A stretch of 64,000 nucleotides of DNA from Liriodendron chinense (GCA_003013855.2 ML058484.1:10589344-10653343); one strand, 5' to 3'. Counted from the stretch's first letter, positions 49,859 through 61,524 are shown. Numbers and translations are program-made. Notes: generated by a model not told the origin, from the sequence alone.

Positions 49859-51584
49859 TTGACTTTGTTTAAATTTATAAGTTTGTATTTCAGATATATT
49901 CAGTCATGGCACCAGGTGGGAGATCAGGTCGTTCACGCACTGGATCTACCCCTTCCACCCGTGATGCGACGCAGACAAGCATCGACGTCGCACGGTGCAT
50001 CACAGTCATCTGATCCTTCGGTTCAGCATACACCGGGCACTGCATGTAAGTCTAGACATTTATTTAGTGATTTCTATTTATATTGTTACTTATATATATC
50101 TTTTCGCAACAGCATCTTCTACCAGCCGACGAGGACTTGGACCCACGTGTGGGTTAGTTTTAGAGCAACTTACGCGTGAGGGTAGGGTGGCGGTAGAGTT
50201 CCCACAGGACTGCCTTAGACCTGTTGGGGACAGTGCCAGACTGTTTACGTCTGAGGTCGATGTCCTATGCCGATCTCTGATCCCCGCCACCACCTCCCGT
50301 TGGACTGACGTGACAGATGATGTGCGACAGCTCATCCGTCAGCGCTTTCAGGTAAAGTTTAGTAAATTGAAATTTTCTTTTGTGAAAGTTCATTTATGGT
50401 TAAGTCATATTGTTAATAAGTTTATTGCCTTAATTTATTATTTACGAAACTACAGGATAAATTTGACTTTGATTTGAATGTTCCTTACATTTCTCATGCC
50501 GTCGACGACATGATTAGAGAGCGGTTCAAGGAGTACCGCGGAGAGTTACACCAGCGGTACAAGCGGTGCAGGACGCACGATGAGGCCGTACTGTCCGCAC
50601 CGCCACACGTTACTACAGACGACTGGCGGATACTCTGCGAGAGATTTTCGTCGGAGGCTTTTTAGGTAATATTTACATGTACGATATCTTAAGGTAACAA
50701 TTAAATTCGCAATTAATAGAAATGTATTTTGTATAATGTGTTCAGAAGAGAAAGTAGAATAAATTCTGCGAACAGGGAAAAGTTACAAGTGAACCACGTA
50801 GCTGGTTCAAAGTCATTTGTACGACATCGTTACGACATGGTAAGAAATTATTGATAGCCATTAAGTTAATATATTATTTTGATTGGCATTTATTATAGGT
50901 CTTTTTTCCTTTTGATTGCGCAGCGAGATTCCGTCACCGGCCAGGAGCCTGGACTAGTAGACCTCTACAGAGGGACTCACTGTCGGTAGGCGACGGGATC
51001 TTGGGTTCATCCTAAAGCCAGTGAGCATTGGGTAAAAATCTTTACTTTGTAAAATTTAATTGCGCATTGATTGATAATAATGTCATTCATGTCATTTTTT
51101 TATGAAATTTCATATGTTTTCATTACAGGCGACGATGGACACCATACGTAGTCAGCCCACACCCGTTAGTAGTCAGCGGAGTGAGCCAGAAATCCTGAGC
51201 GAGGTGCTTGGCACCCGTTCTGGATATGTGTGTGGGCTTGGCCATGGTGCCAAGCTCATGGCACAAACTAGAGGTGGCTCCAGCCGATCCGTAGCTGGTG
51301 AGAGCGCTCAACGCCGAGCTGATATCGCAGAGAGAGAGGTTTAGGAGCTACGGGTCGTCGTCGATGAGATTCGAGAGCAGCTGGAGAGGCAGAGAGAGGA
51401 GGAGCAGAGGCGTTGGGAGGAGGAGCAGAGGCGACGGGAGGAGCAGGAGAGGCGACGGGAGGAGCAGGAGAGGAGGATCGAAGAGTTGCGGCAGGAGCAT
51501 GAGCGACGGATGCAGGAGATGTTTCAGGCTCTCGCTGCACGCTTTGGCGCCGATGCCCCGCCACCTCCGCCTTCATCTTCGTGA
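49859..51584 (+). pseudogene. Transposase_24 (plant En/Spm TNPA-type) pseudogene
   Basis: Exon-like blocks join over GT-AG introns. 50112-50351 carries LGPTCGLVLEQLTREGRV and VTDDVRQLIRQRFQ. 50456-50665 carries DKFDFDLNVPYISHAV, MIRERFKEYRGELHQRYK and WRILCERFSSEAF. About 50746-50838 carries NREKLQVNHVAGSKSFVRHR. About 50924-51030 carries GQEPGLVDLYRGTHCR and WVHPKASEHW. 51129-51584 carries MDTIRSQPTP then a long E/R-rich coiled coil and a proline-rich end. Three in-frame TAG stops (50663, 50987, 51342) break it. TNPA-type proteins bind sub-terminal repeats. The N-terminal start is uncertain. Confidence 0.8.
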
Positions 51585-51799
51585 TTATTTTTTTTAATAT
51601 ACGACTTTTAACTTATATGTATTTGTGTGTGGATGAATATTGTTTGTTTGTGGATGTGGAATGGATTATTTATGTATGGATGGTGTAGTTTCTGTTTATT
51701 CATATGTATGTAGATGTGAATAGGTGAAAAATGTATAGGTTTCTTTACAGGTGTATATCAGGAATTTTCCTGAATTTTGAAAACAAATGGAACTAGGAC

Positions 51800-52234
51800 A
51801 GGAAATACTATTACCGGCGAAATTGTTCGTAGGTAAAAAATGGAAAAGTTTTTTACCGACGAAATTTTTCGTCGGTAATAAACTATTTACCAACGAACAA
51901 TTACGTCGGTAAAAGTTTTAATACTTTTACCAACGAAATATTTCGTCGGTAAAAGTATTAAAACCGACGAAGAATTTCGTCGGTAAAAGTTTTTTCACCG
52001 ACGTATCATTTTTTTTCCGACAAAAATTCATATGTTTTTCTGACGAAGTTTTTCGTCGGTAATGGTTTTATTATTACCTACAAAACTTTTTTTTCGTCGG
52101 CAAAAACCTTTACCGATGGCCTTTCTGCTACGATGTTAGCCGCGAAAAAATTCGTTGGGAAAAAGATTTCCCGACGAAATTTTACTGATTACCGACGAAA
52201 TAATTCGTCGGTAAAAATGGAATTTCTTGTAGTG
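51800..52234. repeat. CACTA-2 right sub-terminal array
   Basis: About twelve TTTCGTCGGTAA/TTACCGACGAAA motifs, often as inverted pairs. They mirror the left array and end at CTTGTAGTG. Confidence 0.85.
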
Positions 52235-53560
52235 TGAGTTCTACGTCTAGCTGATTTTGGAGAGTCCCATTTTTCACGATGAGGAGCATCTGTGCACAGA
52301 TTGGATGTCTAACACAAGGTGTACCCACATAATGTCAACTGCATGATATAGTTGACTATATGGGATCATTCCACATATATAAACTGCTGAGAACTCACCA
52401 AAGCATAGAGTAGAATCAAATAAAGTACTGCCAATCGCACAAACAAGCCCACATAAGAGAGTAATCCAAATTTATGTGAAAAAACCCTTGCCAAAAAAAA
52501 AAAAACACGGTACAAAGTGATAAATATATTATGAATCAGAAGTTACGCGAGATGGAACCTTACCTAGATCAAAGCCTCAAAGAGAAAACTCTATCTTTTT
52601 TCAATCCAAAATACTCTCAAACCCTTAAACACATCTTAGAACACTCAATCCTGCAATTACAAGTGCTTATATAGCACTAAATCAGAATTAGAAACAAATC
52701 GCGCAAAATTAATTACACTGTCAATGGCATCGACAAACCATCATAGCACCGAAGAAGACCCATAAACAGTCCAGCGAGCAGTCTATGTATATGAGCTGAA
52801 CTCACTTGACATGAATTTTCAACTTGAGGCCAACCCAATTTCATGTTCCTAATTGAAATCCACCCAAAATTCTTAAATTGGGTGATCATAAAAAATTGGG
52901 CCCACCATACTGTTTATACACCTGCAATATGCTTATTATATCCACCATATGCCGATGAATGGACATCATGAAAATTATGCCACTCCAAAACCCAGGTAGG
53001 GCACGCAGCACATCATGTGATTTAGAGGTGTTTTAAGCATGATTTCACACTATTCTTAATGATGGGTGCACCTGAGTTTTAGATCTGTCTGATCTTTGGG
53101 TGCCCCACTTTCATTGAGCCCTCATCTTATATATACATGATTTGGACGTCTAACAATATCACATCACGGTTGCCCCACGTAGAGTCGAATATATTATAAA
53201 GTTCACCGTATGGTATTATTTTGCATATATAGTCAGACTCTGTGCAAGGAAGTCTCGGGTTAGGGCGAACCTGAATCCAACCCAAGAGGTCCTGTATCAT
53301 GGGCTGAGCTAACTTTTTTTTTTTTTTTTGGTCAGATGAGCGGCTCATGGGCTGAACTCCTCTGATCGTAATTTCCAACTTGAATCCAACCAGTTTTATC
53401 CAACTTGAGCTAAATCAAAATCCACCCACAATTATAATTTTGGGCAATAAAAACACACAAGATGTGAGTCGTGTTGTCCAACCGATGATCGGAAGGGCAT
53501 GTATGTATAACAGGACACATGCACACATGAAGTTATCTGAGCCGGGTCAGGCTAAAATGA
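52235..53560. repeat. Duplicated segment copy B, part 3
   Basis: Aligns with 12666-13700 (shared CACGATGAGGAGCATCT, ATCATTCCACATATATAA, ATGCCACTCCAAAACC, ATCATGTGATTTAGAGG). It is interrupted by an insertion at 52382-52785 that is absent from copy A. Confidence 0.8.
52382..52785. mobile_element. LTR-like insertion in duplicated segment
   Basis: Copy A continues directly from CACATATATAA to TATATGAGCTGAA; here ~400 bp intervene. The insert shares AACCCTTGCCAAAAA...CACGGTACAAAG-type sequence with 40931-41600. Type uncertain (solo LTR or fragment). No clear TSD. Confidence 0.5.
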
Positions 53561-54595
53561 CTTTTTTTTTTTGTGAGAAAAGGAAGCCTTTATTTGTTTA
53601 GTAACATGGCAGGAGGCCTCTTTTTTTCTCAACAATATTCAACAACAGATTTGCTCATGCAATGCACGGGGAGGAAGGGGAAGTGATAATTTGTGAGAAG
53701 TATCTTCTCATTCCTCTTCCTGACTAAGGGTACAGGCTAATGTGGACCGGGAATGATACAGCCTCATCTCCATCACCAACCATGATCGTGTGCTCCCCTG
53801 CTGGCAAAACCAGGTAAGCTGTTTCTGTCACCACACTCAAGCTCTTACTACATCGATCGAGAACTTCACTGTCTTGGTCGCACCAGTAGGTACGAACACC
53901 CGTTTGAATTCCACCACTTGCCTAACAGGGGCTCCAAGCAAATCTGCAGGTGTCTTCGAGTAGACCAAGATGACATGGGACCCATCTCGATGCCCCACAT
54001 TACTCACTTCAATCTCAACGTCGATTGCATCGCCACATCTTGTCTCTTCAATCAACCCAGACGGGCATGTTGGCACAAATGCATTGGGTTTTAAGCCAAT
54101 GTCATGGCAATGTTGGTGCACCTTCAACTTCTTTTTAATTACAGATACTGGTGCAGATGTGAGCTTGTAGTTGAACCGAGTATAACTGAGGCCATAGCCA
54201 AATGGGTAGACCACCGGACCATTGAAGAATTTGTACGTCCTCCCAGGGTAGCCCAACACATCAACTGGCCTCATTTGCATGGATGACATTGGAAGCTTGG
54301 TTACATAATCCGCAGTGTACCAAGTGATGGGTAGTCTCCCACCTGGATTATAATGTCCAAAAACAACATCTGCGATTGCCCGACCGCCTTCTTGGCTGGG
54401 GTACCCAGCCCAGATGATGGCATTAATCTTAGGGTTGGTCTTGGCGAATGTGATGTCGACGCCTCCTGCGGAAAGTATGATGAGTATGACAGGGCCTGTG
54501 GCGGCATCGGTGACATCAGTGATCAGCTGAGTCTGGTAACCTGGAAGGAGGAGATTAGTCCGGTCCAGGCTTTTGCCTCGATAAATAGATCTAAA
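53561..54595 (-). pseudogene. Beta-xylosidase / alpha-L-arabinofuranosidase (GH3) retrocopy, 5'-truncated
   Basis: The minus strand encodes the C-terminal ~260 residues of a plant BXL-type GH3 enzyme, which removes xylose or arabinose from cell-wall polysaccharides. Motifs in order: LDRTNLLLPGYQTQLI, GPVILIILSAGGVDITFA, IIWAGYPSQEGGRAIADVVF, GRLPITWYTADYV, VYPFGYGLSYTRFNY and the Fn3-like end VEVSNVGHRDGSHV-type. A one-base frameshift near 53836 breaks the last ~35 residues; the stop would be near 53727. A 3' UTR with AATAAA (53589-53594) is followed by an A-tract (53562-53572 as T). The coding part has no introns. Copy A lacks the insertion, so this is a truncated processed retrocopy. The catalytic N-terminal domain is missing. 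Confidence 0.8.
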
Positions 54596-54690
54596 ACTAA
54601 ACCCAGCCCTAAAAGTAACTTAAAACTAAACCCAGCCTTAAAAGTGATCGGGCCATGCATGCTAGTCCCAAGCCGGGCCATGGCCTAAGT
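54596..54690. repeat. Duplicated segment copy B, part 4, with local duplication
   Basis: Aligns with 13710-13795 (AACTAAACCCAGCCTTAAAAG). The AACTAAACCCAGCC stretch appears twice here (about 54596 and 54622), once in copy A. This may be a target-site effect of the retrocopy insertion. Confidence 0.65.
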
Positions 54691-54985
54691 TTTTTTTTTT
54701 TTTTTTTTTCAACATATAATTTTATTCAAAGAAAAGACAGCCAAAACATTTCCGGTGGCACCTCACCTATCATAAACGCACATCCCTCCAAAATGGAAAA
54801 TAAACATAATCTAAGATTGTACATGACACTACCATAAGGAACACTATCCCTTTCTATATCTTTCTAATTGCCCCCAAGCCTGCGTTGTCTGGGGTGATGA
54901 GACCTCTGATTGGGGCAAGAAGCGCATCTGCGACCATGTTTGCATTGCGCAACACATGAGAAGTCCTGAAATTAAGAGCTTGAGA
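54691..54985 (-). mobile_element. 5'-truncated LINE (L1-type) fragment with poly(A)
   Basis: On the minus strand the translation gives an RNase H C-terminus (RTSHVLRNANMVADALL), then a short 3' tail ending in an A-tract (54691-54709 as T). An imperfect ~15-bp duplication flanks it: GGGCCATGGCCTAAGT at 54675-54690 and GGGCCATGCCCAAGT at 54986-55000. Copy A shows the single uninterrupted site. Confidence 0.75.
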
Positions 54986-55006
54986 GGGCCATGCCCAAGT
55001 TAATAT

Positions 55007-55464
55007 TGTAAGTTTTGTATATAGTGGGCAGACTGATCAATGGTCCAGATTTGAATACAGATGCAAAGTCATGTGTGGACTGATCAGTGGACCCTACTAC
55101 AGTTGTGATCCACAGAATTAAGAGGGGTTGCGCATCTACATTGCCTGTGGCAGTATTGTAATTGAACATGGATTCCTGTTAACAAAATTCATATGGAGCA
55201 AGGGTGACAGTGTTTTGGTGGGTTTCAAACACTGTCACACCCACTACAAACCCTATTTAAAGGGTGCTGCGTCCCCAATCCAGGATTACAGTGAAAACAA
55301 GCCCCATCTAAGGTTTTCTCTACAGCAATCCCAGGAGAGGAAGATCCGGATCTCAAATATTAGAGATGGCCCACCAAACAGTATGTCTTTATTTCAGTTT
55401 ATTAGATCTACATACCCGATGCACTGCACGATCCTATGAATTCCGCAATATATAGATTCTTACA
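55007..55464 (+). repeat. 5' LTR of second copia element
   Basis: TG...CA ends. CTATTTAAAG (55249-55258) is a likely TATA region. It is followed directly by the primer-binding site. Confidence 0.9.
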
Positions 55465-55481
55465 GTTGGTATCAAAGCCAA
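55465..55481 (+). other. Primer-binding site (initiator Met tRNA type)
   Basis: GTTGGTATCAAAGCCAA follows the 5' LTR and matches the common plant TGGTATCAGAGC primer site, except for one A/G difference. Confidence 0.8.
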
Positions 55482-57430
55482 CAGTGCATTGAATATGGTG
55501 GATCTACAGATTATTGAATCTGAAACCCTATGGACCAGATCTGAATAGTCCACCCATAGACATCCAGTCTCAGACCTGGGCCATTGATTTTCAGTTGTAT
55601 TAGCATTGGAATCCGTCTTTCAGCTGCCCCTGCCCATTGGATATCAAATCTATAATAGATAATCCACATTAGGAGAGTTTTGATCGGCCATCAGTTCTCA
55701 AACCCTAGATGTAATGGGCCCTTGTCATAGGAGCCGATGGGATAGCCGAATTTTAGTGAATATTAGCGAAAACCCCTTACTTATGGCAATCGATGATGGC
55801 AACCATGGATGTGGACCCTGCTAGTCGCCGTGAATGGAGCAGATGGGCCATAGAATTCGGCGACCTCCCACTATGTTTGCAGCTATTTCTTTTCTCTGAC
55901 AAAGATGATTCCTAAAAAGGAATAGAGGCAACTGTGGCGGGGCGTCGAGAAGTAGTTAGGGTTTGGCTTGTCTCCTCTTGCAGTGGCGGGTGCGACAGCT
56001 ACGCTCTCTAGTAGTGGCCAGTGAACGGGCGTGGTGGCTGCGCTCTCCAGCAGCGGTCGGGCGTGGTGGATGCACTCTCCAGTGGTGGCCGGCCGTGGTA
56101 GCTGTACTGTCCAGTGGGGGCCAGGCGTATGGAGATGTTTTTTTGGGGATAGGGTTTATCAAAACCCCCCTTTTTTTCCTCTGGTCAAATGAGAGGTCGT
56201 CCAGCCCTTGTTTTGAATGGAGCCCTAAGGGCGGTTTCGTTCCCTTTCTTGCTTGACGGGTCACATCACAGGGCCATGAGATTTGGTACCTGCTTTGGAT
56301 TTTGTGGGCCCTGTGATGTATTTTGAGTCTTATGGATCTCTTCAGTAGACCACCAGCCTCAGATCTTATTAACGTATTAGGCCACGAGTGTGGGCATTCT
56401 GCTTGGGCCTGTTCAATGGTGTTAAACAGGCCATCTCATGCACTAGTCATGGTGGGCTACAATTGTACATCAAGGCCCTATTTGGGTCAGCAGTCGTTCT
56501 AGACCCTTTGCTTAGACCACATTGGTGTTTTTTTATGGGCCCATGCTAGTTGGACCTATGCCTAATTGAAGTTTGTTTTGGGCTCATTTTGAGCCTTTAG
56601 TTTAGGCCCTAGTTTAGTCACCCTTCTTTGGGGTCAGCCTATGAGCCCACTTCCACTAGTATTTGGCCCATCTATTCAAATTAAAATGAGTGTACAATTT
56701 GATTCATTCACTAGATGGACACTTAGCCATTTGGACCTTCCATCATATGGACCTTGAGCATACATCTTGTCCATCTTGTGAATATTAAGGGTCAGACCTT
56801 GAATGCTCATTAATGATGTCCAAATCAGACTATTTTGTACCTTAATCCATTGAGGGCAGGATTAAAATCACAATCCTAAGTCTAATATCATGGAATTGGA
56901 TCTAGTAGTGTTAGCCACCACAGTGACCTTTACCAATGAAGATTTGCATGAATCTAGACTTGTAATATTGAGACTATTTAAGGATTGCATAGTCTCAATA
57001 TTACATGTAGATGATGACGAAAACACAGACGATCACCGTTTAGGAAAGACATGAACACATGCAAACGGTGATGAAAACACAAACGATCACCACTTAGATT
57101 TAAGATTCAGGAGAATTATCTGCATGTTATAACTACCACCCACAGGAGTAGTCATGATGATGTGACCGATTCTTGCCAGGATTGATTTTTAGGCCCACCT
57201 TCATCTTAAATAATTCAATTGAAGGCCCTTAATCAATTGAATGTTTAATCGCCTGAAACTTTATAATATAAAGTCTAATGTGAGTTTATTTTACAGTTAA
57301 CATTCTAAACGATTCTATTTTAATACCCCTTTTGGAATATAGGAAAAGAAAATAGACTTTAGAAAAGGGTAATTCTATTCTTGTCTGTTTTGAAAGCGAT
57401 CTAACTGATGTATTGGCAGATTCTTAGTGG
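55482..57430 (+). other. Copia leader region without recognisable gag
   Basis: A gag gene is expected here but I see none. 55960-56260 holds a GC-rich, tandem-like stretch (GTGGTGGCTGCGCTCTCCAG-type units) with an open frame on both strands that looks compositional. The rest lacks domains. The element may have lost or replaced gag and depended on others. Confidence 0.5.
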
Positions 57431-60400
57431 ATAGACTCTGACACTTTTATTCACATATGCACTTCCATGCAAGATATGTTACAGAGCCAACCGTCAACTC
57501 GCACAAAGCAATCAGTGTACGTTGGCAATGGCATAAAGGTAAACATTGTGGCAATAGGACTTTGCAGACTTAGATTAACATCTGGCCATTACTTAGACCT
57601 AATAGACACTTTCGATGTACCTTCAATAATACGAAATTTAATTTCAGGTCTCTCGCTTAGTTAAAGGTGGGTACACTTTTAAATTTGAGAATGAAGGTTT
57701 TAATATCTATTTTGATTTAAATGGAGTTGGTCATCATACTTTGGTGAATGATCTATATCAGTTAAACTTACATAGCGCAAACGTCTTGGACATGAACCTG
57801 CAGCTTAATAATGGATTAGGAATCAAAAGAAGAAAGAGAAATGAAGTTTCCTCCATACTGTGGCACAGACGATTAGGCCATATCTCTCGCGAGAGAATGG
57901 AGAGGCTTGTGCGGGATGGAATACTTTAATCCTTAGACTTCTCTAATTTTAAAGAATGTACAGATTGCATTAAGGGAAAAGAGACTAGAATGAGGAAAAA
58001 TGGTGCCACTAGGAGCGTAGGTCTGCTAGAAGTGATACATACAGATATCTGCGGTCTATTCCCTATAGCTTCATGGAGTGGACACAAATATTTTATTACT
58101 TTTATAGACGACTACTCTCATTATGGATACCTGTACCTGATACATGAGAAATCGGATACCCTAGATGCTTCAAAATCTATGAGGCTGAAGTCGAGAACCA
58201 ACTCAATAAAAAGATTAAGGTCGTCAAATTTGACCGTGGTGGTGAGTACTACGGGAGATATGACGAATCAGGCAGGAATCCAAGACCTTTTGCTAGGTAC
58301 TTGCAGGAATGTGGCATTGTCACTCAGTACACCATGCTTGGGACTCCAGAACAAAACGGTGTGGCCGAAAGGTACAACCGAACCCTTATGGACATGGTGT
58401 GAAGCATGATAAGTAATTCAACATTGCCACTATCCTTGTGGGGTGATGTCATTAAGACTGCAGTCCACATCCTTAATAGAGTTCCTAGCAAATTTGTTCT
58501 GAAAATCCCTTTCGAGTTATGGAATGGGAGAAAGCCTTGTCTTACCTATTTCCATGTTTGGGGTTGTCATGCAGAAGTTAGACCCTATAACCCGCACCAG
58601 AATAAACTTGACCTAAGAACTGTAAGCTATTTCTTCATAGGTTACCCTGAAAGGTCAAAAGGCTATAGATTCTACTATCCTTCCCATTCTCTGAAGATCA
58701 TTGAGACCGGGAATGCCAGATTTCTTGAGGACACTGAAGATAGTGGGAGCATGAACATTAGAGAGATTATATTTGAGAGGAACGAGTCATAATTTCCATG
58801 AAAGTAATTCCTACAGATGAGGCATTAAACCCTGCAATTGCTGCAGATCGCCATGATGAACCTCAAGTACAACCTACTGAGGAAGGAAATCAAAATCCTG
58901 ATCCGATTGAGCCATTAAAAAGATCCAACAGGGAGAGGAGGCCTGCAATCCCTAATGACTACGTCAGTCTATTAGCAGGAACGTGAGTTTGACATAGGGG
59001 TGGAAAAGGATCCTGAATCCTTCACACAAGCCAAACAAAACATTAACTCCTCTCAGTGGTACAATGTTATGAAAGACGAGTTGAAATCCATGCGGGACAA
59101 TGAAGTCTGGGACCTTATTCAGTTATCTGAAGGAATTAAGTCTAGTTAGTTGTAAATGGGTATTTAAAACCAAACTGGGACTCCAAGGAAAATATAGAAA
59201 GGTATAAAGCCAGACTTAGTTGCTAAGGGATTCAACCAACGAAAATGCGTGATGCGTTGACTACAAAGAGACTTTCTCTCCAGTTTCAAAGAAAGACTCA
59301 TTTAGAATAATAATGGCTCTTGTAGGTCCATATGGATATGGAATTATAATAAATGGACATTAAGACTTGCGTTTCTCAATCGGGGATCTTGATGAGAACG
59401 TATACATGTTACAATCGGAGGGTTTTAAAGTTGAAAGCTTAAAGCAACTAGTATGTAAACTCAAGAAGTCCATATACGGATTGAAACAGGCATCACGTCA
59501 GTGGTATCTAAAGTTTCATAATATGACTTCCTCATACAATTTTGTAGAAAACATGGCAGATGAGTGTACCTGCATTAAAATCAGTGGGAGTAAGTTCATT
59601 ATTTTGATTTTGTACGTCAATGCCATATTATTAGCCAACAGTGATATTGGGATGTTTCGTGATACCAAGAAGTTTTTATCTCAAAAGTTTGAGATGAAAG
59701 ATCTTGGTGATGCTTCCTTTGTCATAGGTATCGAGATTCATAGGAATAGATCTCGAGGACTGCTTGGTTTGTCATAGAGAGCCTACATTGGTAGGATACT
59801 CGAGCAGTTCGACATGTAGAATTGCTCTCCTGGTCAATCACCTGTAATTAAAGGTGACAAATTCAGAAGTTTTCAGTGCCCCAAGAGTGATTTGAAAAAA
59901 GATCGCATGAAAGAAATTTCGTACGTGTCAACAATAGGGAGTATAATGTATGCTCAGGTCTGTACGCACCCGGATATTGCCTTTATGGTTGGAATGTTAG
60001 GCAAGTACCTCTCTAATCCAAGAATTTAGCACTGGACTGCAGTGAAGAAAGTATTGCGCTACCTGCAATGGACGAAAGACTTTGCACTCACTTATAGCAG
60101 AACCGATCATTTGGATTTGGTCAGATATTCAGACGCAGATTATGCAGGCTGCGTTGATACAAGATGGTCAATGTTCGGTTACATTTTTCTTATGAGTGGA
60201 GGAGCTGTGTCCTGGAAAAGCGTTAAGCAGTCTATCACAAATTCATCCACTATGGAGGCAGAATTCATTGTATGTCGCGAAACCACAAATCAGGCGGTGT
60301 GGCTACAGAGTTTTCTCACTGGTTTACGGATCTTAGAGCATATTCCGAAACTTATGAGAATATTTTGATGACAGCTCAGCTGCGGTGAGTTTCTCGTATA

Positions 60401-60606
60401 ACAATAAGCACTCATCTATGTCGATGCAAATTGACGTAAAGTATCATGTTGTAAAGGATATAGTCCGGGATCATCAGGTGTCGATTCAGCTTATCGGTAC
60501 TAAAGAGATGATAGCCGATCCTCTCACTGAAGGGCTTCCTGTGGCGTCATTTCAAGAGCATGTAGTGTCCATGGGAGTTATTGACCTCACAGATACATTT
60601 AGTTAA
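57425..60606 (+). pseudogene. Copia pol pseudogene (protease-integrase-RT-RNase H)
   Basis: Domain pieces in order: protease remnant WIDSDTFIHICTSM at 57430-57475 (DSD in place of the catalytic DSG); preintegrase LWHRRLGHISRERM near 57860; integrase LEVIHTDICGLFP and FITFIDDYSHYGYLYL at 58030-58140; ALWGDVIKTAVHILNRVPSK-like at 58430-58500 and YFHVWGCHAEVRPYNP at 58550; RT KKSIYGLKQASRQWYLKFH at 59470 and LYVNAILLA at ~59610; RNase H DADYAGCVDTR near 60135 and STMEAEF near 60250. At least five frameshifts or stops. Confidence 0.9.
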
Positions 60607-61066
60607 TGGGAGTTTTCAGATTCAGTTTACATCTATTTTGTTCAGACACTCATAGAGATCTCATTTACTTTGATGATTCCATCTTTTGGTTCATACGTAT
60701 TTCTCTCATTTGGTGTGCACAATATGTTTTGAGAATAGTAGAATTTCGGTATTGTCTCATTAGAAATATTTTAAGAAAGTTCGTAGGACCTCTTGAAGGT
60801 AGGCACTTTCGATCACACTTGAGTGTAACCTTCATACCACACGACCATGTTCATAATCTATGTCATTAAGATTGATGATACTAGTGACCTGTGATTCGTC
60901 TCACTTCGCCTCAATTAATGTTATGTAGACTATCCACAATTAGGTATTAGTAGTCTTAATGCACTAGATTGGAAAAGTACGTTGTCCACAGAATTTGACA
61001 TATTAGTTGACCACTTAAGTATATTTAAAATCCGTAACATTGAACAGTATAACCCAAGTAGGAGAA
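60607..61066 (+). other. Copia 3' untranslated region
   Basis: Non-coding sequence between RNase H and the 3' LTR. It ends in a purine-rich GTAGGAGAA tract just before the LTR, the likely polypurine tract. The 87-residue frame at 60606-60869 has no domain. Confidence 0.6.
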
Positions 61067-61524
61067 TGTAAGTTTTCTATATAGTGGGCCGACTGATCAA
61101 TGGTTCAGATTTGAATACAGATGCGGATTCATGTGTGGACTGATCAGTGGACCCCACTACAGTCATGATCCATAGAATTAAGAGGGGTTGCTCGTCTACA
61201 CTGCCTATGGCAGTATTGTAGTTGAACATGGATTCTTGTTAACAAAATTCGTGTAGAGCAAGGGTGGCAGTGTTTTGATGGGTTTCAAACACTGCCACAC
61301 CTACTACAAACCCTATTTAAAGGGTGCTGGGTCCCCAATCCGGGATTACACTTGAAAACAAGCCCATCTAAGGTTTTCTCTACAGCAATTCAGGAGAGGA
61401 AGATCCAGATCTCAGATATTAGAGATGGCCCACCAAACAGGTATGTCTTTATTTCAGTTTATTAGATCTATATACCCGATGCACTGCACGGTCTTATGAA
61501 TTCCGCAATATACAGATTCTTACA
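61067..61524 (+). repeat. 3' LTR of second copia element
   Basis: Same length and ends as the 5' LTR; the differences are mostly transitions (C/T and A/G). Confidence 0.9.

Larger units (their letters stand above)
45273..52234 (+). mobile_element. CACTA-2 transposon (6.96 kb) with decayed TNPA-type transposase
   Basis: Ends are CACTACAAGAAAATGG and CCATTTTTACC...TTTCTTGTAGTG, classic CACTA termini. TGA occurs at 45267-45269 and 52235-52237 as the 3-bp target duplication, with an extra TCA between the left TGA and the terminus. Copy A at 12666 shows the empty site. The interior order is left sub-terminal array, (CT)n, foldback repeat, ~171-bp satellite, ~140-bp satellite, unknown open frame, Transposase_24-type pseudogene, right sub-terminal array. 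No TNP2-type (Transposase_21) gene seen. Confidence 0.9.
55007..61524 (+). mobile_element. Ty1/copia element with both LTRs (6.5 kb), decayed
   Basis: 5' LTR 55007-55464 and 3' LTR 61067-61524 are both 458 bp, TGTAAG...TTACA, and flanked by the perfect 5-bp duplication AATAT (55002-55006, 61525-61529). Copy A has AATAT once (13796). The pol is frame-broken; gag is not recognisable. The LTRs differ at about 34 positions plus a few indels by hand count (about 7%). Confidence 0.95.

Noticed and set aside
55956..56264. Two ~100-residue frames on opposite strands in the copia leader
   Set aside because: GC-rich tandem-like sequence with no recognisable gag features; treated as compositional.
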